64,000 bases of DNA from HyVt-105 sp049975425 (GTDB lineage: Bacteria > Bacteroidota > Bacteroidia > Bacteroidales > VadinHA17). Numbering within the stretch: position 1 is the first letter of the stretch; the number at the start of each line of letters is the position of its first letter. The stretch covers positions 1 to 64,000 of the forward strand of contig JBNGDI010000001.1 in NCBI GenBank assembly GCA_049975425.1, written 5' to 3'. The translations under genes were made by a program, and so were the position numbers. Shown here piece after piece: positions 53,901 through 62,033 of the stretch. A model generated the notes under the pieces. That model was given only the letters and a program-made list of their open reading frames with translations, had not been told where the DNA came from and searched no databases.

Positions 53901-55546
53901 TGCCCGGACACAAAGTAGACCGGAATGTGGCACGGATCAGGCGTTCACTGCCTGGAATTACCCTGATATCGCCTCCCCCGCACCACGACATATATTCCAT
54001 TGAAGACCTGGCCCAGCTGATTTACGATCTGAAGTGTGCGAACCCGGCCGCCAGGATCAGTGTCAAGCTGGTGTCAGAAAACGGGGTGGGCACCGTGGCA
54101 GTGGGGGTGGCCAAAGCACATGCCGATCTGATTGTGATCAGCGGAGGGGAAGGGGGAACCGGGGCCAGCCCCCTGAGCTCGGTGCGGTATGCCGGATTGC
54201 CCATGGAACTGGGACTTGCAGAAGCCCATCAAACCCTGGTTATGAATGGATTACGCGAAAGGGTTAAGATACAGGTAGACGGTCAGCTGAAAACCGGCCG
54301 CGACCTGGTCATAGCCGGTTTGCTGGGGGCCGAGGAATTCGGCCTGTCAACGGCCTGTTTGATTACCCTGGGATGTGTGATGATGCGAAAATGCCATCAG
54401 AATACCTGCCCGGCAGGAATAGCCACCCAGAACAGGGAGCTGCGGAAAAGATTTACCGGGAAACCGGATTTTGTGGTCAATTTCTTCCGGTTCCTGGCTG
54501 AAGATGTGCGGGAACATCTGGCAGCAATGGGTTTCAAACAGCTCAACGATTTGGTGGGAAGGAGAGACCTGCTGACGGTCAGGAAGGGCTGGGACCATCC
54601 GAAGGTTCGCCTTGTGTACCTGAGCGGTTTGCTTCATTATGATAAACATGCAAAAAACAGGAACCATCGGAATGTTGTGGAACAACATCATCCCATCGAG
54701 GGCATTATGGACGATGACCTGATCCGGACAGCGGAAAAGGCCCTGGTGAAGAAGGAAAAAATATGGATAGCCAGGAAAATCAGAAATACCGACCGGGCCG
54801 TAGGAGCAAAATTATCGGGGGCTCTCATCCGGCAGCATGGACTGATCGGCCTTCATGACGATACCATCCACTGTAATTTTTATGGTTCAGCCGGTCAGAG
54901 CTTCGGAGCATTCCTGGCACAGGGCATTACCTTCAGGCTGGAAGGGGATGCCAACGATTACCTGGGGAAAGGTCTTTCCGGGGGCAGGATCGTGGTAGTG
55001 CCACCCGCGAACACCCGTTTCCGTGCGGAAGACAGTATCATTATCGGTAATACCATCCTGTATGGGGCTACACGGGGGTGGCTCTTTGTGAACGGCATAG
55101 CAGGAGAAAGATTTTGTGTGCGGAACAGTGGCGCTTATGCAGTGGCCGAGGGTACAGGCGATCACGGTTGTGAATACATGACCGGAGGACGGGTGGTGAT
55201 TCTGGGGAAAACCGGCAGAAATTTCGCTGCCGGCATGAGCGGGGGGATCGCTTATGTGCTCGATGAGGAGGGAAAATTCAGAGAGCTCTGTAACCACGAT
55301 CTGGTGGAACTGTCGCATATAACTGATTATGAAGACGTAAAAGAGTTACAGTCGATCATCTCGGCACACTGGCAGGTTACCCACAGTGCCCGGGCCGAAA
55401 GGATTCTGACCCGCTGGGATGAATACCTGCCCGCTTTTGTGAAGGTATTTCCCCTGGAATACAAAAAAGTGCTTAACGAGGCAAAGCTGCGTGAAATCAA
55501 TCTGAAGCTGCAAAAGGCGGCTTATGATGCTGATTTTGCCGAATAA
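50987..55546 (+). CDS. gltB: Glutamate synthase large subunit
   Basis: A 1519-residue glutamine-dependent glutamate synthase. A short propeptide precedes the Ntn nucleophile Cys31 in HDSCGIGFVAHIKG, exposed by cleavage, which releases ammonia from glutamine. The FMN-binding synthase domain lies at about 830-1200 (GGRSNSGEGGEDPNRYLPGA, VISGGEGGTGASPLSSVRYA). The 3Fe-4S Cys are in GCVMMRKCHQNTCPAG. The C-terminal GXGXG beta-helix covers about 1270-1450 (GRIVVVPPANTRFRAE). The product is two glutamates from glutamine and 2-oxoglutarate. Start spacing to leuB is 8 bp, so it belongs to the same transcript. Confidence 0.96.
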   Translation: MNDLTMKHKEYFINRPEKTGLYCPDREHDSCGIGFVAHIKGKPSHEIIARGLEVLVNMRHRGAESADNKTGDGAGILIQVPHTFFLAEKLPVTGQGTYGTGLVFLPGREKEQNRILDMMKKTAGEEGLEWMFLRNVPVDNRSLGDIARKSEPAIRQVFIRADLEQDELERKLYIFRKRMEKKVREASFYGKEAFYICSLSTRVMIYKGMFTPEQLQAYYPDLSDPSMESAIALIHSRFSTNTFPSWDLAQPFRMLAHNGEINTIRGNRLWMHAREALLKSELFGDDLEKIFPVIEPQKSDSASLDNVLEFLTMTGRTLPHALTMLVPESFNDKNPIPLSLKAYYEYHSTFMEPWDGPAALLFSDGRYVGGTLDRNGLRPARYLVTEDDLIVMGSETGVQEFEGSRIVSRGRLHPGKILLVDTRLGIIIPDEEVKMQLARRNPYVNWLKENRLALENIEVQQRVSSGLGEEYPFLLKAFGYSKEDLRNVMIPMALEGKEPVSSMGNDTPLAVLSEKPQRLFNYFRQVFAQVTNPPIDPIREELVMSLTSYIGSVQKNLLEETPGHCRLIRFDSPVITNTDLGKIKDMRHESFSHVIIDMVFEKNSGQRGLEKALERITREAEKAVDNQKNFIILSDRKTNRDQVPIPSLLAVAAVHHYLIEHKKRMQVGLIVETGEAREVMHFALLIGYGASVINPYLSFAVLSDLVKKGEIGLPYSRARENYIRAVNKGILKILSKMGISTLLSYMGSQLFEAVGLSGEIAGRYFTGTPSRIGGIGLREIAAEAEAFHRDACTDDPWQPLFATRGLYSYRRGGEFHAWNPETIAWLQSATAQDDRRKFREYTRLADSETCRPAFLRGMLGYRKNPIPVEEVEPAESIMKRFVTGAMSFGSISREAHEALAIAMNAIGGRSNSGEGGEDPNRYLPGANGEVRRSAIKQVASGRFGVDIYYLNHADEIQIKIAQGAKPGEGGQLPGHKVDRNVARIRRSLPGITLISPPPHHDIYSIEDLAQLIYDLKCANPAARISVKLVSENGVGTVAVGVAKAHADLIVISGGEGGTGASPLSSVRYAGLPMELGLAEAHQTLVMNGLRERVKIQVDGQLKTGRDLVIAGLLGAEEFGLSTACLITLGCVMMRKCHQNTCPAGIATQNRELRKRFTGKPDFVVNFFRFLAEDVREHLAAMGFKQLNDLVGRRDLLTVRKGWDHPKVRLVYLSGLLHYDKHAKNRNHRNVVEQHHPIEGIMDDDLIRTAEKALVKKEKIWIARKIRNTDRAVGAKLSGALIRQHGLIGLHDDTIHCNFYGSAGQSFGAFLAQGITFRLEGDANDYLGKGLSGGRIVVVPPANTRFRAEDSIIIGNTILYGATRGWLFVNGIAGERFCVRNSGAYAVAEGTGDHGCEYMTGGRVVILGKTGRNFAAGMSGGIAYVLDEEGKFRELCNHDLVELSHITDYEDVKELQSIISAHWQVTHSARAERILTRWDEYLPAFVKVFPLEYKKVLNEAKLREINLKLQKAAYDADFAE

Positions 55547-55578
55547 TCGATGTATTGTTATGAAAAAATCCTGGGCAA

Positions 55579-57021
55579 ATGGGTGATCCATTAGGTTTTT
55601 TAAAGGTCGCCAGAAAGGAAGCCGGGAACCGACCGGTGAAAGAACGCATTGATGATTTCGGGGAAGTGGAGCAGACACTGAATCCCGAGGACAGAAAACT
55701 GCAGGCCTCCCGCTGCATGGACTGCGGGGTGCCTTTCTGCCACTGGGCATGCCCCCTGGCTTCCCATATACCGGAGTGGCAGGATGCCCTTTTCAGAAAC
55801 AACTGGAAAGAAGCTTCCGAAATGTTGCACATGAGGAACGAATTCCCCGAATTTACCGGACGGGTGTGCCCCGCTCTCTGTGAGAAATCATGCGTGCTGG
55901 CCATACACAACGAAGCGGTGACCATCCGGGAAAACGAGGCAGCCGTGGTGGAAAAGGCTTTTGAACGGGGATGGATTATTCCCCGGCCCCCGCAGTACAG
56001 AACAGGCAAGAAAGTGGCTTTGGTGGGTTCCGGCCCGGCAGGTCTCACTCTGTCGGTGAGATTGAACAGAATGGGCCACTCGGTGGATGTTCTGGAAAAG
56101 GAGTCCAGACCGGGTGGGCTGCTGCGTTACGGTATTCCTGATTTCAAGCTGAACAAGCGTTTCATTGACCGGCGGCTGGAAATATTACAGGCCGAAGGCA
56201 TTGTTTTCTGTACGGGGATCTGTGTGGGCAGGGATGTATCCGTTTCACGTCTGTTGAAGGAATATGATGCTGTGGTGCTGGCTATCGGTGCAGGGCGGGC
56301 GCGGGATTTGGTGGTACCGGGACGAAAGCTTCAGGGGATTCATTTTGCCATGGATTATCTGGTGCAGCAGAATAAAGTGAATGCGGGCATGGATATCCCT
56401 GATGCACAGCGGATTCATGCAACCGGCAAACAGGTGGTGGTGATAGGTGGGGGTGATACGGGTTCGGATTGTGTAGGAACGGCTGTCAGGCAAAATGCTG
56501 CATCGGTTACCCAGGTAGAAATCCTTCCCAGGCCTCCAATGTCCAGACCTCCAGACAATCACTGGCCTTTCTGGCCTGAAATTTTAAGAACTTCCTCTTC
56601 CCATGAGGAAGGATGCCGGCGTTTATGGAGCATGAAAACGCTAGCTTTCGAAGGCAACAGGCAAGGTGTGCAGGCGGTTCGCCTTGAGCAAGTGAGGTGG
56701 AAACGTGAGGAAACCGGTCAATGGTATATGGGAAAAACAGTTGGCACACAACAACGGTTGGCGGCCGACCTGGTTCTGTTGGCTGTGGGATTTATTTCGC
56801 CGGTTTTTGACGGGTTACCGCAGAAGCTGAAGGGCAATTCCCGGGGAAATTCCCACATTCGGGTAAATGAGAAATACATGACCAATATTCCGGGTTTGTT
56901 CGCTGCAGGGGATGCGGTTACCGGAGCCAGCCTGGTGGCACAATCCATGGCCGGGGCCATGCGGGTGGCTGAAGAAGTACACCGGTTTATTTCCGGGCAC
57001 AATACGGAAAATGAAGGCTAA
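55579..57021 (+). CDS. gltD: Glutamate synthase small subunit
   Basis: A 480-residue FAD and iron-sulfur subunit that takes electrons from NAD(P)H and passes them to GltB. Cluster Cys are in SRCMDCGVPFCHWACPLAS and GRVCPALCEKSC. The FAD site is KVALVGSGPAGLTLSVRLNR and the second dinucleotide site QVVVIGGGDTGSDCVGTAVR. The C-terminal block IPGLFAAGDAVTGASLVAQS closes the FAD domain. It follows gltB by 32 bp and appears to be the last gene of the operon. Confidence 0.95.
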   Translation: MGDPLGFLKVARKEAGNRPVKERIDDFGEVEQTLNPEDRKLQASRCMDCGVPFCHWACPLASHIPEWQDALFRNNWKEASEMLHMRNEFPEFTGRVCPALCEKSCVLAIHNEAVTIRENEAAVVEKAFERGWIIPRPPQYRTGKKVALVGSGPAGLTLSVRLNRMGHSVDVLEKESRPGGLLRYGIPDFKLNKRFIDRRLEILQAEGIVFCTGICVGRDVSVSRLLKEYDAVVLAIGAGRARDLVVPGRKLQGIHFAMDYLVQQNKVNAGMDIPDAQRIHATGKQVVVIGGGDTGSDCVGTAVRQNAASVTQVEILPRPPMSRPPDNHWPFWPEILRTSSSHEEGCRRLWSMKTLAFEGNRQGVQAVRLEQVRWKREETGQWYMGKTVGTQQRLAADLVLLAVGFISPVFDGLPQKLKGNSRGNSHIRVNEKYMTNIPGLFAAGDAVTGASLVAQSMAGAMRVAEEVHRFISGHNTENEG

Positions 57022-57249
57022 CCGGGTTGATCTGCCTGTTGGCGTAATATCTCCGGCTGCAAAACCGGCTCGCGGCGAAAAACTTCCGGCAGGTGAAAGG
57101 TTAAAAAATCTTTATTCCTCAAAAACAACCAGCCGGATTCTTTTTTTTGGCCCTAAATCTGCATACATTCATCCTGGGATTTTATGAAAAATGCCCCGGG
57201 GGATTTATCTTTAGTCCCTTGTTTTAATAGAGAAGCTGTTGCAGAAGAT
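57022..57249. other. 228-bp gap after gltD
   Basis: The operon presumably ends here. CCGGCT at 57065-57070 could pair at long range with AGCCGG at 57131-57136, which is followed by a run of eight T, but the 60-nt loop makes it a weak terminator candidate. TATCTTTA at 57206-57213 is a near-match to a -7 box for the next gene. No gene is seen. Confidence 0.4.
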
Positions 57250-58023
57250 ATGAAAACCAGGTCAGCTTTATATCTTTTCTTTCTGCTGACCGGACTGGGG
57301 AATCCGGTTTTGCCTCAGTCGGATACGCTTTTCCCTCTGATCACGGTGGAAGGACAGCTGATCGGGGTGAAGAGCCAGGAACCGGTTCCGTTTGCCCACG
57401 TAGTTAATAAGAACAGAATATGGGGAACAGTTACCGACTCACTGGGCCATTTTACCATAAAGATGAGTCATATGGATACCCTGGTGGTTTCCGCCATCGG
57501 GTATGAATCAAAGCAGTTTGTTCTTCCCATTTATGTTTCGGTCAGTCCCTTCCGGACACGGATATTTTTACGGGAACGCTCATATCCCATTGATGAGGTG
57601 GAGGTGTTTTTCCTGGGAACCTGGGAACAGTTTCAGGACAAGGTGAGGAAACTTCGTGTTCCTGAAACCGAAGAGGAAGAACTGAAAAGGGAAATCAGGG
57701 AAGAGGCAAAGGAAATCGCACTGGAAGCCTATGAAATTCCCACTGGTATTACTTTTTCATTACCCTCCCGGTATGATGCTTCTCTCAAGCGCCTGCGGGA
57801 AATCGAGGCGATTGAGGCCAGGCAGATACTAATCTACCGCAAATACAACCGGGAGGTGATCGCACGTACCACAGGCCTTACAGGAAAGGAACTCGATGAT
57901 TTCATCATTTTCTGTAACCAGCGGGCCTGGTTTACACCCGAAACACCTTCCTATGATATTATTCGACAGATTAAATACTGGTTCAGGCAGTACATGATGA
58001 TCAAACACCGAATGAATCAATAA
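57250..58023 (+). CDS. Exported protein with carboxypeptidase-regulatory-like domain
   Basis: A 257-residue exported protein. The ATG at 57250 opens a signal peptide (ALYLFFLLTGLGNPVLPQ). Residues about 35-120 form a carboxypeptidase-regulatory-like beta-sandwich (VEGQLIGVKSQEPVPFAHVV, GTVTDSLGHFTIK, DTLVVSAIGYESKQF). The rest is a charged helical region (about 140-250) unlike a TonB receptor; I do not recognise it. The downstream dehydratase gene starts 2 bp after the stop, so the two are co-transcribed, although no functional link is obvious. Confidence 0.8.
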   Translation: MKTRSALYLFFLLTGLGNPVLPQSDTLFPLITVEGQLIGVKSQEPVPFAHVVNKNRIWGTVTDSLGHFTIKMSHMDTLVVSAIGYESKQFVLPIYVSVSPFRTRIFLRERSYPIDEVEVFFLGTWEQFQDKVRKLRVPETEEEELKREIREEAKEIALEAYEIPTGITFSLPSRYDASLKRLREIEAIEARQILIYRKYNREVIARTTGLTGKELDDFIIFCNQRAWFTPETPSYDIIRQIKYWFRQYMMIKHRMNQ

Positions 58024-58025
58024 TC

Positions 58026-58985
58026 ATGACACAGGTTCCGGAAAATGTCCCGGCTCTGGAGGATATCCGGGCTGCTCACATGCGGATCAGAAATTATGTT
58101 CACCATACGCCTGTGTATACCTCTAAGGCCATTAACAGGATTGCCGGCGCCGATTTGTATTTCAAATGCGAGAATTTCCAGAAAGTGGGAGCTTTTAAGT
58201 TCAGGGGTGCCACCCATGCTGTGATGAGGCTGAGGGAAGAGGAAGCGGCATGGGGGGTGGCCACGCATTCCTCGGGGAACCATGCGGCCGCTCTGGCCCT
58301 GGCTGCATCCCTGAGAGGAATTCCCGCATATATTGTGATGCCCGAAAACTCGCCGGTGATCAAAAAGAAAGCGGTGGCCGGCTACGGGGCAAATATCACC
58401 TTCTGTGAGCCTACCCTCTCTGCCAGGGAGTCAACCCTGGAGGAGGTGGTGGCCCAAACGGGGGCCCGGTTTATTCATCCCTACAACAATTTTGAGGTGG
58501 TTTGCGGTCAGGGTACGGTCGCCCTGGAGTTCCTTGAACAGGTTCCGGAACTGGAGATCGTGATGCCTCCTGTGGGTGGGGGAGGTTTGTTAAGTGGCAC
58601 TGCCGTGGCTGCCAGAGGGCTCAAACCGGAAATCATCATTTACGGTGCTGAGCCTGCCGGGGCGGATGATGCCTTTCGCTCCCTGCAGAAAGGGGAAATT
58701 GTTCCTTCGGTCAGTCCCCATACCATCGCCGACGGATTGCTTACAAGCCTGGGCCCCCTCACTTTTGCCGTGATCCGGGAAAAAGTGGACGGGATCCTGA
58801 CCTGTTCGGAAGATGCCATTGTGGCTGCCATGCGGCTGATATGGGAAAGGATGAAGGTGGTGGCCGAACCCTCTGCCGCCGTCCCCCTGGCGGTAGTGCT
58901 CGACCACCCGGAAGTATTCAGAAACCGAAAGGTGGGTTTGATCGTTTCGGGCGGGAATGTCGATCTGGCCAAACTTCCGTTCTGA
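58026..58985 (+). CDS. Threonine/serine dehydratase, single-domain
   Basis: A 319-residue PLP enzyme of fold type II. The PLP Lys is in FQKVGAFKFRGATHAV, the phosphate-binding glycine loop is PPVGGGGLLSG, and SSGNHAAALALAA contacts the substrate. It would deaminate threonine to 2-oxobutyrate or serine to pyruvate; serine racemase is a close alternative. It ends near residue 319 without the ACT regulatory domain of biosynthetic IlvA, so feedback by isoleucine is not expected. Its separation from the ilv operon fits a catabolic role. Confidence 0.88.
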   Translation: MTQVPENVPALEDIRAAHMRIRNYVHHTPVYTSKAINRIAGADLYFKCENFQKVGAFKFRGATHAVMRLREEEAAWGVATHSSGNHAAALALAASLRGIPAYIVMPENSPVIKKKAVAGYGANITFCEPTLSARESTLEEVVAQTGARFIHPYNNFEVVCGQGTVALEFLEQVPELEIVMPPVGGGGLLSGTAVAARGLKPEIIIYGAEPAGADDAFRSLQKGEIVPSVSPHTIADGLLTSLGPLTFAVIREKVDGILTCSEDAIVAAMRLIWERMKVVAEPSAAVPLAVVLDHPEVFRNRKVGLIVSGGNVDLAKLPF

Positions 58986-58997
58986 CCGGATACCGCC

Positions 58998-59033
58998 CGG
59001 CAGAAAAACAGATCTGCCGTTCAGGGAACCCTG
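58998..59033. terminator. Weak hairpins between convergent genes
   Basis: CGGCAGA-(8 nt)-TCTGCCG (58998-59019) and CAGGG-AA-CCCTG (59022-59033) fill the 48-bp gap between the dehydratase and the convergent EEP gene. There is no T run, so this is only a possible terminator. Confidence 0.3.
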
Positions 59034-60131
59034 TCATTCATCGGCTCTGTGAATGACACAGGAAACGGGATAGTGATCGGAAAGGGGTACCCGGTGGCGC
59101 TGAAACCTGACCGATTGCAGGTCTTTGCTGTGCAGAATGTAATCAATGCGGTAAGAAGGGAAATTCCCCCGGTATGTGTTTCCAAACCCTTCGCCTGACC
59201 CTGTAAAAGCGTCCGTCAGTCCTTTTTTCATCTGGAAATAAGCATAGGAAATGGGGGTGTCGTTGAAATCCCCGCATACAATCACCGGGTACGGGCATTC
59301 ACGGATGTGTTCACTGATAATCCTGGCCTGTTTCGCCCGTTCAATAAATGCATTCCTTAAACGGTAGGAAATGTCTTTCAGTTCCTGCAGATTTTCATCA
59401 TCCCCCAGCGGGTCAAAATTTTTGATGAAACGGCGGTTCCTTTTCCTGAGGCTGATCGATTGAAGATGGTTGTTGTAAACACGGACGGTATCGTTGTTCC
59501 ATAAAATATCGGTATAGATGCTGATGTTCCGTGTGTTGGGGAAAACAATGCTGGCCTGGTTTATTACGGGAAGGGAACTGAAGGTGGCCAGTCCGGCATA
59601 CAGATCTGACCTTCGTTTCCCTTCGGGAGTCAAATGCATGTAACGGCCCTTCCCCAGGGTTCCGATGATGTGCTGCCGCGAGAAATCACCCTTTCCGGCA
59701 TAATAGAATTCCTGGAAACATAGAATACCTGCATTCTGCGCCTGGATAAAACGAAGAATTTCTTCCAGAGTCCGGGGGGACTCTTCCCAGGAATAGTAAT
59801 TGAACATTCGCACATTGTACGACAAAATTTTGATTCCGTTTTTTTCCTGCGGAACGGTAGATTCACGGAAACTGATCCGGAAAAACGACTGATGGTAATT
59901 CCAGCCGACCAGAATAATGAGGAAGGAAGCAAAGAAGAGAATGTGCCGACGAAATGCCCATAAAAACAGGAACACCAGGTTGACCACCAGGAAGACAGGA
60001 TAGGCCAGCCCGAAAAAGGCCAGGGGCCAGCATTTTTCCGGTGAAACCAGAACGGAAATATAGGATAGACCCAGTAATCCCACAAAGAACCAGTGGATGT
60101 ATACCAGAATATGGTAAATGGTTTTTTTCAC
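59034..60131 (-). CDS. Membrane-anchored endonuclease/exonuclease/phosphatase family protein
   Basis: A 365-residue protein with three N-terminal membrane segments (about 8-28, 37-58, 64-80) and an EEP-fold domain from about 98. EEP motifs are KILSYNVRMFNYY, the metal Glu in LCFQEFYY, VYNNHLQS, VICGDFNDTPISYAYFQ and the terminal SDHYPVSC. Members cleave phosphodiester or phosphomonoester bonds in nucleic acids, inositol phosphates or lipids; the substrate here is unknown. The best start is a GTG, since no in-frame ATG precedes the first membrane segment. It lies 81 bp behind a rhomboid protease gene. Confidence 0.85.
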   Translation of the reverse strand: MKKTIYHILVYIHWFFVGLLGLSYISVLVSPEKCWPLAFFGLAYPVFLVVNLVFLFLWAFRRHILFFASFLIILVGWNYHQSFFRISFRESTVPQEKNGIKILSYNVRMFNYYSWEESPRTLEEILRFIQAQNAGILCFQEFYYAGKGDFSRQHIIGTLGKGRYMHLTPEGKRRSDLYAGLATFSSLPVINQASIVFPNTRNISIYTDILWNNDTVRVYNNHLQSISLRKRNRRFIKNFDPLGDDENLQELKDISYRLRNAFIERAKQARIISEHIRECPYPVIVCGDFNDTPISYAYFQMKKGLTDAFTGSGEGFGNTYRGNFPSYRIDYILHSKDLQSVRFQRHRVPLSDHYPVSCVIHRADE

Positions 60132-60212
60132 CCGGCATGTTTTTCAATGAAAATTAAAAATAATAAGGGGTGAAGAAAGATCGGACTTTCAAAGCCATAT
60201 TTTTTCAACAAC

Positions 60213-61097
60213 TCAGGGTTTATTACTCATCCTGAAAAGGATTTCTTTTTCTTCCTTTGTGAGGCTTTCATAGCCTCCTTTTGCTATTTTATCCAGGATC
60301 TGGTCGATTTTTTTCTGTTCGTCTGCCTTTCTTTTCCTGAATTCCATATCCGATTCAGGCTTCTTATGAGTCATCCTGACCCGTGGACGGGGTTTGAAAA
60401 ATGTGCCGATTGAATCCATCATTTTACCGAACCAGCGGGTCAGGTCTTTTCCCTGCCGGTATTTCAGGGCGAAAAGCAGTCCGAATAAACCCCCTCCCAG
60501 ATGGGCAATGTGCCCGCCTGCATTGATCGACGGAATGCTCAGAATATCTAACAAAACCACCACCATGGCAATGTATTTGATCCGTACCGGCCCTATCAGA
60601 AACACATATACCGTATAATTGGGAACATAGGCGGCCATGGCAATGACAATGGCGTATACGGCAGCCGAAGCACCCAGGGCTACCGATGCTTCCCGACCGG
60701 CTTCAAATACAGGGAATACATTGAAGGAAAAAATATACAGAAAAGCACCGGCCAGGCCACCCAGAAGGTATACGTTCAACAGACGCTTGGGATCGAGGTA
60801 CTCAAGGAAAATTCTTCCGAACCAGAACAACCAGAGCATGTTGAACAAAATGTGCAGAAACTGCTCATGCAGAAACATGTAGGTGATCAGTGTCCAGGGT
60901 TTCCTGATCAGGGTTCCCGGGTCGGCGGGAACCGCCAGCCAGTTGACGGGAGCCCAGGCAGGATTGTTAACATTCAGCAAAAAAATGAAAACATATACAA
61001 TATTGACAGCAAGGAATACCGCAATGTTGATATAGATCAACCTGCTGAGGGCATTGGCATGGCTGAATAGCCGTTTTATTTCCTCCCACACGTTCAT
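60213..61097 (-). CDS. Rhomboid-family intramembrane serine protease (second copy)
   Basis: A 294-residue membrane protein with six core transmembrane helices. The catalytic Ser lies in VALGASAAVYAIV and the His in AGGHIAHLGGGLFGLLFALK; MFLHEQFLHILFNMLWLFWF is the conserved second-helix segment. It cleaves substrates within the membrane. The C-terminal 60 residues are a charged cytoplasmic tail (FRKRKADEQKKIDQILDKIA) absent from its neighbour. It starts 9 bp after the other rhomboid gene, so the two are co-transcribed paralogues. Confidence 0.9.
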   Translation of the reverse strand: MNVWEEIKRLFSHANALSRLIYINIAVFLAVNIVYVFIFLLNVNNPAWAPVNWLAVPADPGTLIRKPWTLITYMFLHEQFLHILFNMLWLFWFGRIFLEYLDPKRLLNVYLLGGLAGAFLYIFSFNVFPVFEAGREASVALGASAAVYAIVIAMAAYVPNYTVYVFLIGPVRIKYIAMVVVLLDILSIPSINAGGHIAHLGGGLFGLLFALKYRQGKDLTRWFGKMMDSIGTFFKPRPRVRMTHKKPESDMEFRKRKADEQKKIDQILDKIAKGGYESLTKEEKEILFRMSNKP

Positions 61098-61106
61098 GTT
61101 ATTCCG

Positions 61107-61925
61107 TTAAAAAAAGGTGTTTTTTCTTTTATTCCAGTACTTGATCAGGATAAAGCCGAAAATCATTCCCCCGATATGGGCAAAATGCGCCACATTGCTC
61201 CCCGGCTGGGTAAAGCCGAGCCAAACTTCCAGAATGCCGTATCCAATGACCAGCCACTTGGCCTTGATGGGAATGGGCGGGAAAAGTAACATGAGCTGGG
61301 TGTTGGGGAACAGCATGCCGAAAGCAAGCAAAACCCCGAAAACAGCTCCGGAAGCACCCACCGTGGGAACGTTCATGATCCGGTCTATGTATTCTGAAAG
61401 ATTGCTGATAGCCGTCTGTGCATAGCTGCTGCTGCCGGGATTATTGGCCCACGACCTGATAAAATCATACACGGCCGGATTGGGGTTGCTGATGTGCTTG
61501 TTGATAAAGGCAGCGTATGCATCGGGATTTGGATTGGCAGCAAAAGCTTCAAATGCATTCTGTACCGAAGATATTTCTATCCAGTTTACAAGGGTATGCA
61601 GGCCGGCGGCCCCCAGGCCGGTGACAAAATAATACAGCAGAAACCGCTGCCCGCCCCATATGCTTTCCAGAATCCTGCCAAACATCCACAGGGCAAACAT
61701 ATTAAAGAACAGGTGCATGAAACCTCCATGCATGAACATGTGCGTGGCAAACTGGTAAGGCCTGAAATATTCCGAGCCGGGATAGTATAACCCCAATATC
61801 TTCACCAGGTCGAAATTGAACCGGGTGGTAAATACCCAGGTGACAACCAGCATTAAAACATTGATGATCAGCAAGTTTTTAACAACCGGGGGGGTGACAT
61901 TCATGTATGGAGGCCTGTATTGCAT
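61107..61925 (-). CDS. Rhomboid-family intramembrane serine protease (first copy)
   Basis: A 272-residue rhomboid. The catalytic Ser is in TVGASGAVFGVLLAFG and the His in SNVAHFAHIGGMIFGFILIK, with MFMHGGFMHLFFNMFALWMF as the helix-2 motif. The segment between helices contains an Asn/Pro-rich lumenal loop (NPNPDAYAAFINKHISNPNP). The ATG at 61925 was chosen over upstream in-frame starts because homologues start near MQYRPPYMNVTPPV; an ATG at 61904 is also possible. It is paired with the second rhomboid downstream. Confidence 0.9.
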   Translation of the reverse strand: MQYRPPYMNVTPPVVKNLLIINVLMLVVTWVFTTRFNFDLVKILGLYYPGSEYFRPYQFATHMFMHGGFMHLFFNMFALWMFGRILESIWGGQRFLLYYFVTGLGAAGLHTLVNWIEISSVQNAFEAFAANPNPDAYAAFINKHISNPNPAVYDFIRSWANNPGSSSYAQTAISNLSEYIDRIMNVPTVGASGAVFGVLLAFGMLFPNTQLMLLFPPIPIKAKWLVIGYGILEVWLGFTQPGSNVAHFAHIGGMIFGFILIKYWNKRKNTFF

Positions 61926-61972
61926 ACCAGATTTTTTTGAGTTTATTTTTCCACAAGGACCAGGCCAAACAA

Positions 61973-61980
61973 CAAATATA
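61973..61980 (-). promoter_or_regulatory. -7 promoter box of the rhomboid operon (TATATTTG)
   Basis: An exact TAnnTTTG match on the minus strand, 47 bp upstream of the first rhomboid ATG and downstream of the mutL stop. Confidence 0.5.
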
Positions 61981-62033
61981 CGTTTTCCCCGGTTCAAAAT
62001 GGGACAAAATGTCAGGATCAAACCGTTTCCAGG

